A stretch of DNA of 64,000 nucleotides from Rhizodiscina lignyota (Eukaryota; Ascomycota; Dothideomycetes; Aulographales; Rhizodiscinaceae): NCBI GenBank assembly GCA_010015805.1, contig ML978123.1, positions 1,984,001 to 2,048,000 of the forward strand, given 5' to 3'. Positions 12,725 to 23,543 of the stretch are shown here, piece by piece. The notes beneath the pieces were generated by a model that did not search any database, had not been told where the DNA came from, and saw only the letters and a list, made by a program, of their open reading frames with translations. Made by a program: the position numbers and the translations under genes. Within the stretch, counting starts at the first letter, position 1. Every line of letters begins with the position of its first letter.

Positions 12725-14329
12725 ATGACGAACATTGCTTCCAAGGTACGCCCTTCTGGGATGAAATGTGATTCCCTGCCTCACCTCAATGACCTCAATC
12801 GCTGACGATAAGTGAATTGCAGAACCTTTACGACCTGCTCGGTACGTTCTACCCACATCGACGTGTCGCCCGACAAACTACCTATTCTCGACACCTGTCA
12901 CAAGACATCACAAACTGACGTAACCTCTTGCTAGGCAACGATCCTGAACTCGACCCCGACCGCGAGCCAGAGCCACCAACTAAGGCGCTCGATAAGCCCG
13001 TCCCGCGCACAGGCAAGCGAAATGCTGGCGCCGAGGGACCAGCTGAAGGCACTGCTAGACCAAGAGGCGGTGGACGTGGTGGAAGGCACGAAGCCTTCTC
13101 AGGCTCTGAACAGGGTATGGTATATCTACATTTGGCAACTAGAAATCATGCATGATGCTCTCACTGCTCGTCATAGACAAAACCTCTATTGTGCACAGCT
13201 GGAGTTGTGTTCGATTAATATGGTGCTAACGATTTTCCCCCCACAGCATTCCGCGATCGCGGTGCCGGCACTACGAACAACCGTAGCAGAGCTCCTGATG
13301 ATGGTTTGCGTCAAGACCGACACCCGGATCGTCTGAGAGGTACGAGTAACTTGCAGCGCTAGCAAGGGTAGATTCACTAACATTCATCCTCACAGACCCC
13401 AACGAGTCAGGCTATCGTGGCCGTGGTGGCCGTGGTGGACGTGGAGGACGTGGAGGCCGTGGCGGCGCTCCTCGCGATGATCGTCACAGCAAGACGGGCG
13501 TTGCGTATGTTTATCATTGCACTAGTATCTTTGCTCGCTGTACGTCTAACTGTCAAACAGTGATCACGAGAAACAGGCAGCTCATGGCTGGGGTGGGCAA
13601 ACTGGACCTGATGAATGGACGGAGGAGAAAGCTGGCGAAGCAATCGCCAAGGATGAAGAAAAGACTGGCTTCGACACCAACGTCCCCCCTCCAGTCAATG
13701 CAGAGGGCGAAACATTCAAGCCAGATACTGAAGGCGGTAACGACTGGGCTCCAGATACCGAAGGCGCTGGTGAGACGAAGGACACTGAAGCAGAGGATAA
13801 GACCAAGAGCTATGACGCATACCTTGCCGAGCTAACGGAGAAGAAGATGTCTCTCGGCCTTGGAGCTCTTGAAGCTCGTAGGCCTAATGAGGGCGGAGAT
13901 AAGAAGTTCCCCGAAGGCAAGGCATTCGCACGCGATGACGCCGACGAGAACTACATTGCGGGCGCCTCTGGCAAGGCCGGTCGCTCGCGCGAAAAGAAGG
14001 AAAAGAACAGGCTCCAGCTCGACGATGAGAGGCTACTCAAGGCGCCTGAGCTTGGCTCTGGACGCGGCGGCCGTGGTCGCGGCCGTGGCGATGGCTCGTT
14101 CCGCGGCGAGGGTGGAAGAGGTCGCGGAGGCCGTGGTCGTGGAGATCGTGATCGTGATCGAGGTGAACGAGGCGATCGCGGGGATCGCGGTGATCGTGGT
14201 GACCGAGGTGATCGCGGTGATCGAGGAGGCTTTGGCGAGAGAGGCCGTGGGCGCGGTGGAAGAGGAGGCGGCCCGGCATCCAACGTCAATGTCCACGATC
14301 AATCGGCATTCCCAAGCCTCGGGTCGTAA
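12725..14329 (+). CDS. Stm1/HABP4 (SERBP1-like) ribosome-binding RGG protein
   Basis: Family members clamp translationally idle 80S ribosomes and bind RNA in the cytoplasm. Six exons: 12725-12745, 12823-12841, 12935-13114, 13247-13339, 13396-13504 and 13561-14329, giving 396 aa. The N-terminus NLYDLLGNDPELDPD matches the Stm1 start (yeast NPFDLLGND). The middle shows AFRDRGAGTTNNRS, DDRHSKTGV and HGWGG, the HABP4/PAI-RBP1 core, then SYDAYLAELTEKK. The C-terminus is an RGG/GDR-rich tail ending SAFPSLGS. The first two exons are only 21 and 19 nt, and the start ATG is needed to read into them. At 396 aa it is longer than yeast Stm1 (about 270 aa) because of the RGG tail. RGG arginines are probable methylation sites. 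Confidence 0.9.
14171..14224 (+). repeat. 9-bp tandem repeat coding Gly-Asp-Arg
   Basis: Six imperfect GGNGAYCGN units encode (GDR)6 inside the RGG tail of the Stm1-like protein. The reverse strand therefore also shows long spurious Pro/Ser/Arg frames here. Copy number is likely to vary between strains. Confidence 0.85.
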
Positions 14330-15157
14330 CAATATCACGCCCACTTCGCTCACCTTGTCTACCGGGCGGACAGGTGAATAGCAGCAACATGACAGCCCTT
14401 GAACTGGACGAGAGTGGAAATGAAGTTGAAAAAGCGACATGAGGGGTAGTGCTGACGGTGCCACTATACGAGGAGCGCGAGCATTAAAGGCGCCGGAGGC
14501 AGGGTTGATGAGTCGTCTCAAAATCCGGTATTTGATTGCTTTAGCCGTGAGTGTAGCTGAAAAATCTAATTTCATCCCGTGTCATACCTGGAACAAGCCT
14601 TGGACTGCATTGCCACTGTTGACTTCGACTTGAGGGAACTGCATTGTCAGTTCGTCCCACCAGCTGATAGCCAATACTTGACAGGCTCCTATCTCGCACG
14701 ACGCACATGTTTAGTTACTCCACCTCAAAAGCTGCCTTTTTACACATGACAGAAGCTACCCAAACCCCCGCTCGAATTCTCGCCCCTTCGTTTTCTACAG
14801 TACCGCCAACCAAAGCTGCGCGGGGCAACCTTTCAACTTCAATGTTGGGCTTACCCCTCACGCAAAGTCCTCGACACCTTAACGACCATCTGATTCACGT
14901 GTAGAAGTGTAGAGAATTGAGAAATCAAGGGTTGTTGATTTTGTTATAATCGATCGTAATCAGCAGAATGTGGAGAGAGGTGTCCACAATCAAACACGGA
15001 TGCCATGCCAATGGACTTTCTCGATTGATCACGTCGAGAATTGTTGAAACAGAGTTGAGTATAATGCCACATTTATCTTCTCCCCTCATTCCCCATTTCT
15101 CGAGAGTTTGAGTTTCTTTCTTTCGCATCCGTAGAATATCTCGTCTCTCGTTCGAAG
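14330..15157. other. Intergenic, STM1-like / secreted gene
   Basis: These 828 bp contain the 3' UTR of the Stm1-like gene and the promoter of the secreted-protein gene. A pyrimidine-rich tract lies just before the latter's ATG. I see no gene. Confidence 0.45.
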
Positions 15158-16437
15158 ATGCGTTCTCAGCTCCTCACCTTCCTCTCTTCGTGTCTCTTGA
15201 CCGGGGGACCATTCGTACTTGCGTCGCCAGCCGATATCTTCCAATGCAATGGCGGCGTCTGTACGTCTCTGTGCAATGCACTCGCTCCATACCCGATCAT
15301 GCTGGAGTTCCCAGTGGAGGCGGCTGCCTTCTGTCGCAGATTCCTCTCCCCTTATAGGTCCACAAGGACTCATACTACGACTAGATCTACTAGATCTAGA
15401 TCAGTCAGGCCTGTGTATGTCTTTTCAAGCCTTGACAATACTATACGCATATGAATTCATGACAGAACATAGTGGCTAATGAATCAAAGGACTAAAACAT
15501 CGATTGCACGTTCTACTCAGACGGATCTGACAACACGAACCATCACGGACACCACTACAACGACCACCACTCAGGACTTTACGAGCACCACCACCACTGT
15601 CACCACGTCAAACATCACAATCTCCGGCACCGCCGCGGGAACGGGAGTAATGGGCAAACGTCAATTCTACCCCTTCGACTTCTCGAATTTTGCGAACAAC
15701 GTGCTCTCGTCGGCTTGCGGCTGCTTTGGCGCGAAGCCGACAACTGCTACCATCGATGTCAGTGTCGATGCTGGCGTCAAGCTTCGACGCGCAGTTCCGG
15801 TTACTACCATTGGCTTCGAGAAACGCCAAGTTCCGGCGGTTACTACCACTGCCGTCCCCACCGAAGCACCTCCAGCTCCAGTGGTTAGCAGTGTTGCCAC
15901 CGAAACATCCCAAGCTCCAGTGGTTAGCAGCGTCGACATTGCAGCACCCCAAGCTCCAGCTGTTAGTAGCGTCGAAATCACAACATCGCAAGCTCCTGCT
16001 GTTAGCAGCGTCGACATCGCAACGCCAGAAGCTCCAGCTGTCCCTACCGTCGACACCGCAACAACCCAAGCTCCAGCAGTTACGTCGAAGACTACCTTTG
16101 AAGTCCAGAAACGCCAAGGTCCCCGCCGTGTATGTCCCTCCCAACCGCAGATTCTGTAATATGCTAACTCTGATGGAACAATTAGTCAACTGTCGCCACT
16201 ACGGTTATCTTCAGGAACACCACCATCACGTCAACGACATTCACGACTACCTCGACCACCTCGACAACTACGTTCGACACAACCTTCATCGACACCGCAA
16301 CGCTGACGACCACGCAGAATGTGACTGTCCTCTGCTTGGAGAATGGAAGTGCTTGCAATATCAACGATCCAAGCGCATGCTGCAGCGGTATGTGCGCGAT
16401 GATCGGCAACGCCGCGCCCACGTGCCAGGATATGTAA
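15158..16437 (+). CDS. Secreted Thr-rich repeat protein with Kex2 sites and a six-cysteine knot-like tail
   Basis: I do not recognise an orthologue. Exons 15158-15414, 15490-16129 and 16186-16437 give 382 aa. Residues 1-22 look like a signal peptide. A short region with four Cys follows, then a Thr-rich stretch. KR dibasic sites followed by Gln occur at residues 142-143, 197-198 and 293-294, with RR at 185-186 and 298-299, as expected for Kex2 cleavage in the Golgi. Residues 215-279 are five 13-residue APxVSSV-type repeats. After a second Thr-rich linker, the last 34 residues carry C-x6-C-x7-CC-x3-C-x9-C (Cys 349-379), the spacing of an inhibitor-cystine-knot fold. No GPI signal is visible. 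Release of several peptides plus a knotted domain is inference. The stop lies inside a perfect donor (GTAAGT at 16434), so alternative splicing could change the end. Confidence 0.8.
15875..16081 (+). repeat. 39-bp tandem repeats (13 aa), about 5.3 copies
   Basis: Units encode APxVSSVxxxxxQ and are in phase within the second exon of the secreted-protein gene. Units 1-4 are closest to each other and unit 5 has drifted (APAVPTV). The same repeats keep a second frame open, which explains a long spurious frame overlapping this gene. Confidence 0.9.
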
Positions 16438-16892
16438 GTGGAAGGATAAGTCGTTCACGGGGAGAGAGATGTGAGGGATTGAATGCGTTCGAGAGCATCT
16501 GGTTCGTTAGGATAGAAGTATTTCTTTATAGAATCATAGGTTTAAGGAATGGTAATGTAGACGCTCGTCAAAAATCACTGATCTTCAGATGCAGCTTCTC
16601 ATTTTCTGTGATGGACTTTTGTGATTCTGCCACCCTCGACTCCATTGGGAACTTGGCCTTCCCCAATTTCACATCAGCTATTTTGTCGCCTTGGACACCT
16701 TGTCTATCCCGGCCTCTTGTCCAAGACGTACTTCCTGTGGTTCGGAGGACGGTGCGATATATGCCCTCCCAACCATTAAAGCCTCCGCCCATAACACCGA
16801 ATTCCCACGAATTGGGAGGTATACCAGTCGAGGCCGCTCCTAATAAAATCATAATATTTCGTGGGACTTTTCAGAGCAACATAAAAATGCCA
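16438..16892. other. Convergent intergenic, secreted gene / TPT1
   Basis: These 455 bp separate converging 3' ends. They presumably contain both 3' UTRs, or an extra alternative exon of the secreted gene if the donor at its stop codon is used. I see nothing else. Confidence 0.4.
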
Positions 16893-18024
16893 TCAGCTTC
16901 GTCCTTGCTTGCCACGTCCCCCTCGTCCACCACCGCCGCCACCCCCAGAAACCAGATGCTTGGGCAGTTCTTTGATCACCTCTCCGTTCTTCATCAGCAC
17001 CCCATACCCTCCTTTCCGCTCTTCAACTCGCTTAAAGAACTTTGTGGGAACGAAGCCATGCTCGTCTCCCTCTGTTAGGATCACGCCGTTCTCGCTCCTG
17101 CCGAATTTCAAGCCCGCAGCGAGCGCAGCGGGAAAGTCCAAATAGATGAGAATGGTAGAAGTGTTTCGCATGCCGGATATGACGGGATCCTTCTTCGCCC
17201 GGGGCGCTGGATTCTCGTCTGTGGCGTTCGCTTCTTCTTGGCCGTCATCGTCATCGTCCAAAGGCTCGAAGCCCTCTGGAAGTCCGCCAGCAAAGTGAAT
17301 GTGATTGCGTGACATTCGTTTCAGACCCCCAGTTTTCAGGATTATTGGCCAGGCTCGCCATGTTGTTCCATGGACCACTATTTCTGGCAGACCGCTGGGA
17401 TCGTCGGCACTGATGGGCGTCAGTAGCCCTTCGTCGTCGACTTTGATGCTGTGTCCTTGATTTGCACGAATGAGGTAGTTTGCGGGATCCTCAGCGTCGA
17501 AATCGGGTGGTAACTCCTTTGAGACTGTTGCGGCGTCGTCACCTGATACGCTGTCCGCATTTTGTTGTGCATCTGGTGCGGCTGTGATGGGGATGAGAGA
17601 AAATCGTTGCTTCTCGTTGTCTGCGACGACTTCTCGAACTTCGTCGAGGGTGATTCGCATGCCTTTGAGAGCGTTGACGCTTAACTGAGCAATATTGTTA
17701 GACATGCGGTTGATATCGAGCAGTCTACAAAGATAGACCCATTTTGCAATGGTAATGAGAGGATAGTTTCGAACTGTACCAATACTGACATCTGATGGTT
17801 TATGGGAAAAAAGGTTATATGGTACTCTCGAGGAGTCATGATGATTCAACTGGAGAACTTACAGCGTCTTTCAGATTGACATATCCGCCAGGACCAAGCT
17901 TAAGGCCTTGATTTTCAGCGTGATGCCGCAGGAGCCAGGACAGCTTTTTCGATACTTGAACTTCACGGGGAAGGCCTCCTTGCCCGCCGCCTCCTCGGCC
18001 ACGACCTCCACGTCTACTTGACAT
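16893..18024 (-). CDS. TPT1: tRNA 2'-phosphotransferase (Tpt1/KptA)
   Basis: Transfers the splice-junction 2'-phosphate of ligated tRNA to NAD+, the last step of fungal tRNA splicing. Exon 1 (18024-17863) holds VSKKLSWLLRHHAENQGLKL and GGYVNLKDA. Exon 2 (17684-16893) holds the DNEKQRFSL block, the NAD-site motif YLIRANQGHS, VVHGT, and SRNHIHFA; the catalytic Arg-His-Arg-Arg set appears present (R in LLRHH, the RANQGHS Arg and His, and a later Arg). The intron 17685-17862 (178 bp) has a TCTAAC branch. The protein is about 317 aa, against about 230 in yeast. Extra parts are RGG-type Gly/Arg tails at both ends and an acidic insert (EPLDDDDDGQEE) between the last two motifs. An upstream in-frame ATG at 18192 exists, but the sequence before MSSRRGG looks non-coding. 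Confidence 0.93.
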
Positions 18025-18453
18025 TGAGAGATATGGTGAGGATGGAATGTGAGGGAAGTTGAGAGATCTGGAAAGCTGAGGTAGACGGGCGTAGATTTCT
18101 CGTAGAGACGGTATTTTAAGGTGAAGTTCTTGATCCCAAGTGTTTGCAGTTAGGTGAGAATTAAAAGCTGAAATTGTATTCTCTGCACCCAAAATGTTTG
18201 CTCAGCCAAAGATCGAGTGACATGACTCAGACGATTTCACTATGAAAATTATAATGCCTGCATTTACATATGACTTGATGGTCCAATTTAGGACTAGATT
18301 TTTATTGATCTGTGATTCACAACTGACATTATAACTGCACCCTCATGTCGCACCCCTGACATACAACCTGGGCCCTGGCAGCTGTGCATCGTCATGAGCC
18401 TCAATCGCCCCTCTTCCGTCACTCATCGCTTAACATGCAACAATACGGCGGAT
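18025..18453. promoter_or_regulatory. Divergent promoter region, TPT1 / TBC gene
   Basis: A 429 bp bidirectional interval between two head-to-head genes, AT-rich in its middle (about 18230-18340). No specific regulatory motif stands out. Confidence 0.45.
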
Positions 18454-21223
18454 ATGAAGACACTCGAGGAAGCTCGGTACGAATGTTGCTCTCTCTGTAG
18501 TATGGTAACTAACAGCTACAACAGGAAGGGGTGGAGAGAGTCCAATGTAGCTGAATTGAAAACGATACGACCAGACGATGCAGTGCTTCCAGCCCTCCAG
18601 GGCCTTCGGTCGATTGCTTGGAAGGTGATACAACCGCAGACGAGGTTTCTACAGCTCGTGGCTCATTCATGTACAGGAATACCTCCTCTTCGAGAGCAAC
18701 GATCGTACCGTATGGTCCTCACGTCTCTCCGAGTCGCGCACCGCATACGATGCGCTTCGCTCCCATTTCCTCCGAGCCATAGAACATCCCGACGAGCTTG
18801 GGTCTTCGATAGATCCACTAGCAGATACAGCAGAGGTATGACATGGCATTCATAAATTCGTCAGATACCATTCCAGGTCTGACATTTGACTAAGGCTGGA
18901 AAGCATTAGTCTCCATGGGAAGCCCTTCGCCGCGATGAAACCCTGCGACAGGAGATATTCCAAGATGTCGAACGATGCATGCCGGAGAATGTATACTTTC
19001 GACAGCCCGCGACCCAGACGATGCTACTCGATGTATTGTTCATATTCTGCAAGCTGAATCAAGATGTGGGATACCGGCAGGGCATGCACGAACTACTGGC
19101 GCCAATTGTGTGGGTCATAGAAAGAGATGCGCTCGATTCAAGGCAGTGGAAGAGGCCAGATATCCAAGATATGCAGGACGATAGGCTTCTCCTTGACTTG
19201 CTCGATCAGCGCTTCATTGAGCATGATGCTTTCACGCTCTTTGGCCTGGTAATGCAGAATGCGAAATCATTCTACGAGCCAAGCTCTGGACTCCTAAAAA
19301 GGAACTCTACTCAGTCACTAACCGATAGCGAGGCGCCAATATTGGTGCGAGTAAAGCGGATATACAATGGTTATCTTACCAAGATCGACCCGGAGCTTTC
19401 GTCGCATTTGACAAAGCTGGACATTGTTCCTCAAGTTTTTCTCATGTGCGTCGTCTCATATTCTTTGATTTACATTGCGGAAATGCTGATTCCCATAGGC
19501 GCTGGATCCGCTTACTTTTTGGACGGGAATTTTCCTTTGACGATACCCTTGGGATCTGGGATACCGTATTCGCGGCGGACCCTTCATTAGATATAGTCGA
19601 TCTCATTTGTGTCGCGATGTTGCTCAGAATACGATGGCAGCGTGAGTTGATCGATCAAATTACTTCGTCTCTCCACCTAACGACCAAAATTCAGTCATCC
19701 AAGCCGATGCAAATACCGTTCTTACGTTACTCCTTCACTATCCGTCTCCTGAGGAGGCAACGCCGCCTCGGACTCTTGTACAGGATGCTCTCTATCTAAA
19801 GCAGAACCCGAATGCTATTGGCGGAGCTCACATTATCGAAAAATACTCCAATCGCCGGCCTATTCTCCCCAATCATATTTCGCTACGACCTCGTACTCCC
19901 TCATACGCATCAACTCACTCAGATCCTTCCTCACCACGCCGAGCTCGATCTCCATTTGGCTCCCCAACAAGATTTCCTTCAACAGGCCCGACGGCGGTTG
20001 GACTAGAAGGACTCCTTGCAGACGCCGCTCGCGCCGCATACAGTCGCAGCGAGAAATGGGGTTTCAACCGTGCCGTCCGTGACGCCGTTGGTGAAGTGAA
20101 GAAGAACGTTCAGGCCATTCAATCCTCTCCAAGGAATAGCCTGCATAGGCGTACGTCATCTACAGATATTTTCCGGAAGGTCGAGCGTCTGGAGAAGCGT
20201 AACCAAGCGCTCGCAGGGATGCTGGAGACCGCATTAAGTGAGCTATGGGAATGTCAGAGGAGACTGGCAGAGAGTGCTGGGAAGAGCGAGCATATACTTA
20301 AAGATGAAAACAGCCGAAAGGGCGAGACTGAGGCAGAAAGCCTTCATGAGAGCAGCGGCGTGAAAGAGGCGGCAGATGAACTTGGTATTGCGATCGCCAG
20401 AGTGCAATTTGTGCAGGTCTATCTAACAGACGCCTCCATGCCTTTGCCACTGGAAGAGAAGGCGAGTAAGGCGAACGAAGAAGACCTCAATGAGAAACAG
20501 CCGCACACGGAACGTAGCATGAACATCCACACATCCGAATCCATCGAAGACGCTCTGGCAGAAGCAGCCGCCGAGCCACACACCCCGAAACCGCCAACCG
20601 GACAACGGAAGCAAGACAAGCCAGTACCGCCACCAGAAGTCCTCTTCGACGCCTCCGCTGCATCTTCCTCGCCAGAGCCGCGAGAACTGGCCCCTAGTGA
20701 CCAGTCTACAGCGCCTCAGACAAATCCCATTGCTATACCCCAACCACCTCCATCCATATCGGTGAAATCCTCATCACCGCCTCCACGGCCCATACCAACG
20801 AAGTCGCCTCCCACAGTCACGACCACCGCGCCCACAGACGTCTCCTCCACACCCCCTTCCCGCCCGTCGCTCGAGCAGTCCCCCTTCTCCTGGATCCTCG
20901 GACACAGCGCCGAGGACCGGCAGCACGCCTTCGCTAGCGTGGCGCCCTTCTCCGAGGAGTCGACGCGCCGGCCGTCCGATAGGAGAGGCAAGGGGTTTCT
21001 CTTCGGCGAGGATGAAGCGGGCAAGACGGAGGATTCGTCGGAGGGCAAGGGCGTGATTGCGAAGGGGAGGAGGCGCGTCGGGGTGTTGAGGAAGAAGCCG
21101 CCTGCGTCGGTGGGCAGCGGTGGAGGTGCCGAAGCTCAGGGAAAGGGAAAGGGCAAGACTGGGGCCGATGGCGCGGATGATGAGAGCGTGGACGTCGAAG
21201 TGATTGACATGGACGCGTTGTAA
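18454..21223 (+). CDS. TBC-domain Rab GTPase-activating protein (TBC1D5-like)
   Basis: Accelerates GTP hydrolysis on Rab proteins, probably in endosome/retromer traffic by analogy to TBC1D5. Six exons: 18454-18476, 18525-18624, 18677-18835, 18910-19445, 19499-19641 and 19695-21223, giving 829 aa. The start MKTLEEARKGW and GLRSIAWK open the TBC domain. The arginine finger is in IFQDVER (I-x-x-D-x-x-R) and the glutamine finger in GYRQGM, so both catalytic residues are present. SPWEALRRDETLRQEI, MLLDVLFIFCKLNQD and RWIRLLFGREF are typical of the TBC1D5 branch. The C-terminal half is a coiled segment (about KVERLEKRNQALAGMLETA) followed by a disordered Pro/Ser-rich and acidic tail. Every intron is 48-74 bp and in phase. 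Confidence 0.93.
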
Positions 21224-22223
21224 GGTGTAGCTTCCAACTCTGCATCACAATAAATAGGCACATGAAAATTGTACAAAGTCGCGAGAATTTGGAGCAAAGA
21301 GTATTTTCCGAAGCCATCGTTCAAGTCATGCCTATCGCAGAATACATGTGATATGCATGAACCATCCTGACGTTTCTCGACTGGACGTGAGATATGTACA
21401 TGAAGCCGAAGCCAAAGTGCCCAGTATCTTGCTGCTTTCTACGCTCCATTGCTATCACCCCTTTCCCTCTTTCCTCTCCAACCCCTCTTATCAAAAAAAG
21501 CTCTTGGTCCGATCAAGGACTGCGCTGAGTGGTGTGGTTCAATGCCCAGAAGAAGAAGAACAAGAGCAAGCGCTAGATCCGCAAATACCCGCATAAGCTG
21601 ATTTGCCATCGGTAAGGACTGTGATGGTACACTCTCCGATATCCCTTCGTCCCCGACTCCCTTTCAATGCGTGACGCGGAAAGACAGGTAGGACGTGTGT
21701 GCAGGCGGGCCCACCGAACAATAACAGGAGATCACTCAGTTAAGAGGTCCCCTCTCGCTGTTAACCGCCGGGTCGTCGCCTCCAGTTTATCCTACAGATC
21801 CGCCCTCGCGTCAAGCGATTTAAAAATATAAAATGTAAAATAAGACAGATGACTGAAAAGTAAGGCCGCTCAATCCCGGGAAAAATAGTCAGCGCTTGAC
21901 ATGATGGCGGGAGAGCAGTCGCCCAGATGGTGTTTGTGTAGAATCCAGTTTCGTGAAAGAGCACATCGACGGTGTGATGTCGAGATGCCGAACATGTGCT
22001 GAAAGGGGCAGGCCAAAACCGAGCAAATATAAAAATGGGAAAATCGTCGTCTCCTCGTCCTCCATATTTCAATGTCCAAGGATTGACGATGGCCACATGG
22101 CGCGTGGCAGAGAGTTGTCGAACTAATTGACGTGGACGTGGTCGTGGTGCGTGATCCAAATCCGCATGAACCCAGGGAGAAACAAAAACGCCATGCTGAT
22201 CCCAAAAACAAATGTCACAAATA
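21224..22223. other. Convergent intergenic, TBC gene / STB3
   Basis: One kilobase between two converging genes. Frames here are short and show no family resemblance. It probably contains two long 3' UTRs. Confidence 0.4.
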
Positions 22224-23543
22224 TTACATTCCGCCCATCTTGAGCAACGCCTCGATGGCCTCGCGCTCCTGCGCGCCGGTGGCCTGGCCCTCCTTAACAG
22301 TATCCATACCCTGAACGCCTTGCTTGTTCAAAACACTGCTTGCTCTCACGCTGTTCGCATACGGATGGTGTCCATGTGCGTAGCTGGAGCTTCCCCTGCG
22401 CGACACGCTCGGGCCCCGACTGCCGGCGGAGCTCGCAACGTGTCGATTCTCCCTCCACTGCTGTGGTCTCGCAGGCACGGGCACAGGCACAGATTTCGCC
22501 ATGACCTCATTACCCATTTTGATGCGGCTTGCACTGACGCGGGGGAGGTATATTGCGCCGGCCTTGGGCGCGGAAAGGCTCGCCTGTCTCAAGGCGTGGG
22601 CGCCCATACCGGCCCAGTCCTCTTCGTCCGTTGCGTCGTCCGAATCGCCGTAATCGATTGGAATTTCCTTGATGCGCGGCTCTTCGTACGCGTACGGGCT
22701 AGAGTCCTCAGAACCGTCGAGCGACATTTTGTCGGCCTCATGCTCGGCCCACATTCCGCCCGAGATACTTCCACTACCGTCGCCATTGGATGCGGACCAG
22801 CGCCTGACTCTGGACTTGGGAATTTGCAAGTCTCCGGCAGAAGAAATCGCGTACGAGCCATGTACGCTTGCCGGAGGGCTCAGCGCGTCGGACCTGGAGG
22901 ATAAGCCAAGAGACCCGGAGCCTCCTGAGACGCTTCGGCCGCCCTGACCTCGTAGTCGCGCGTCCCATCGGCCCCATCCGACCTTCTCGAAAACGACCTC
23001 TCCGTGCTCTCCACCTCCACCACGGCTCTCGAGAGCAGCGACTACGAGGCGTCGCGCTTTCGCTGGCGGGATGCGCGCGAAACCTGGTACACCCTGCGTC
23101 AGATGGGCTAGCACGTGCCGTATCGCTATTGGACCGTTATGGAGCAAAATCTCCGGCAGATGGTGTGCTGCCAACATCTGCGGCGTTATCGCGCCTGTCG
23201 GATCCACGCCCGATAAGGCAGATAACGCCGCAGAAGAGAGCGACTGCAGCGTCGCACCATCGCCGTCTTGGTCCTGCCGGTGATCCGCATCATGCAGGTC
23301 TATGTCCGAATCGACCTGAGCCGGGGCCGGATAGGAGGCGCGATGGAGCTGTTCGGAGCGGACTTTATGGGGCGGGAGAGTGGGAGAGATGGAGTTTGGA
23401 GGAGTAGGGAGAGCGCCCGAGGCATGATGAGGGTTGCCGGACGGGGCTTTATGAGGTGGGATGGCGACGGAGGATGAAGGGAGGGTGCCGGCGGCCGCAA
23501 AGGCCATGGCGATGTTGGAGACGGGTTTCGCAGTGGCAGCCAT
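22224..23543 (-). CDS. STB3: Stb3-like Sin3-binding protein
   Basis: Single exon, 439 aa. In yeast Stb3 binds the RRPE element and recruits the Sin3/Rpd3 deacetylase to ribosome-biogenesis genes when glucose is absent. The diagnostic block is at about residues 118-200: GAITPQMLAAHHLPEILL, GPIAIRHVLAHLTQGVPGF, RIPPAKARRLVVAALE and VGWGRWDAR. The N-terminus is Pro/His-rich and disordered. An acidic stretch (DYGDSDDATDEEDW) follows the DNA-binding module, and the end EREAIEALLKMGGM is a short helix seen in the fungal family. The ATG at 23543 heads a continuous frame with no need for an intron. Nuclear location is inferred. Confidence 0.9.
   Translation of the reverse strand: MAATAKPVSNIAMAFAAAGTLPSSSVAIPPHKAPSGNPHHASGALPTPPNSISPTLPPHKVRSEQLHRASYPAPAQVDSDIDLHDADHRQDQDGDGATLQSLSSAALSALSGVDPTGAITPQMLAAHHLPEILLHNGPIAIRHVLAHLTQGVPGFARIPPAKARRLVVAALESRGGGGEHGEVVFEKVGWGRWDARLRGQGGRSVSGGSGSLGLSSRSDALSPPASVHGSYAISSAGDLQIPKSRVRRWSASNGDGSGSISGGMWAEHEADKMSLDGSEDSSPYAYEEPRIKEIPIDYGDSDDATDEEDWAGMGAHALRQASLSAPKAGAIYLPRVSASRIKMGNEVMAKSVPVPVPARPQQWRENRHVASSAGSRGPSVSRRGSSSYAHGHHPYANSVRASSVLNKQGVQGMDTVKEGQATGAQEREAIEALLKMGGM

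Noticed and set aside
13951-14289. Minus-strand Pro/Ser/Arg-rich frame
   Set aside because: It is the antisense image of the RGG/GDR repeats in the Stm1-like gene.
15690-17078. 462-codon plus-strand frame overlapping the secreted-protein gene and running into TPT1
   Set aside because: It is a shifted-frame shadow: the 39-bp repeats keep a second frame open. It has no family resemblance and crosses exons, introns and the antisense TPT1 gene.
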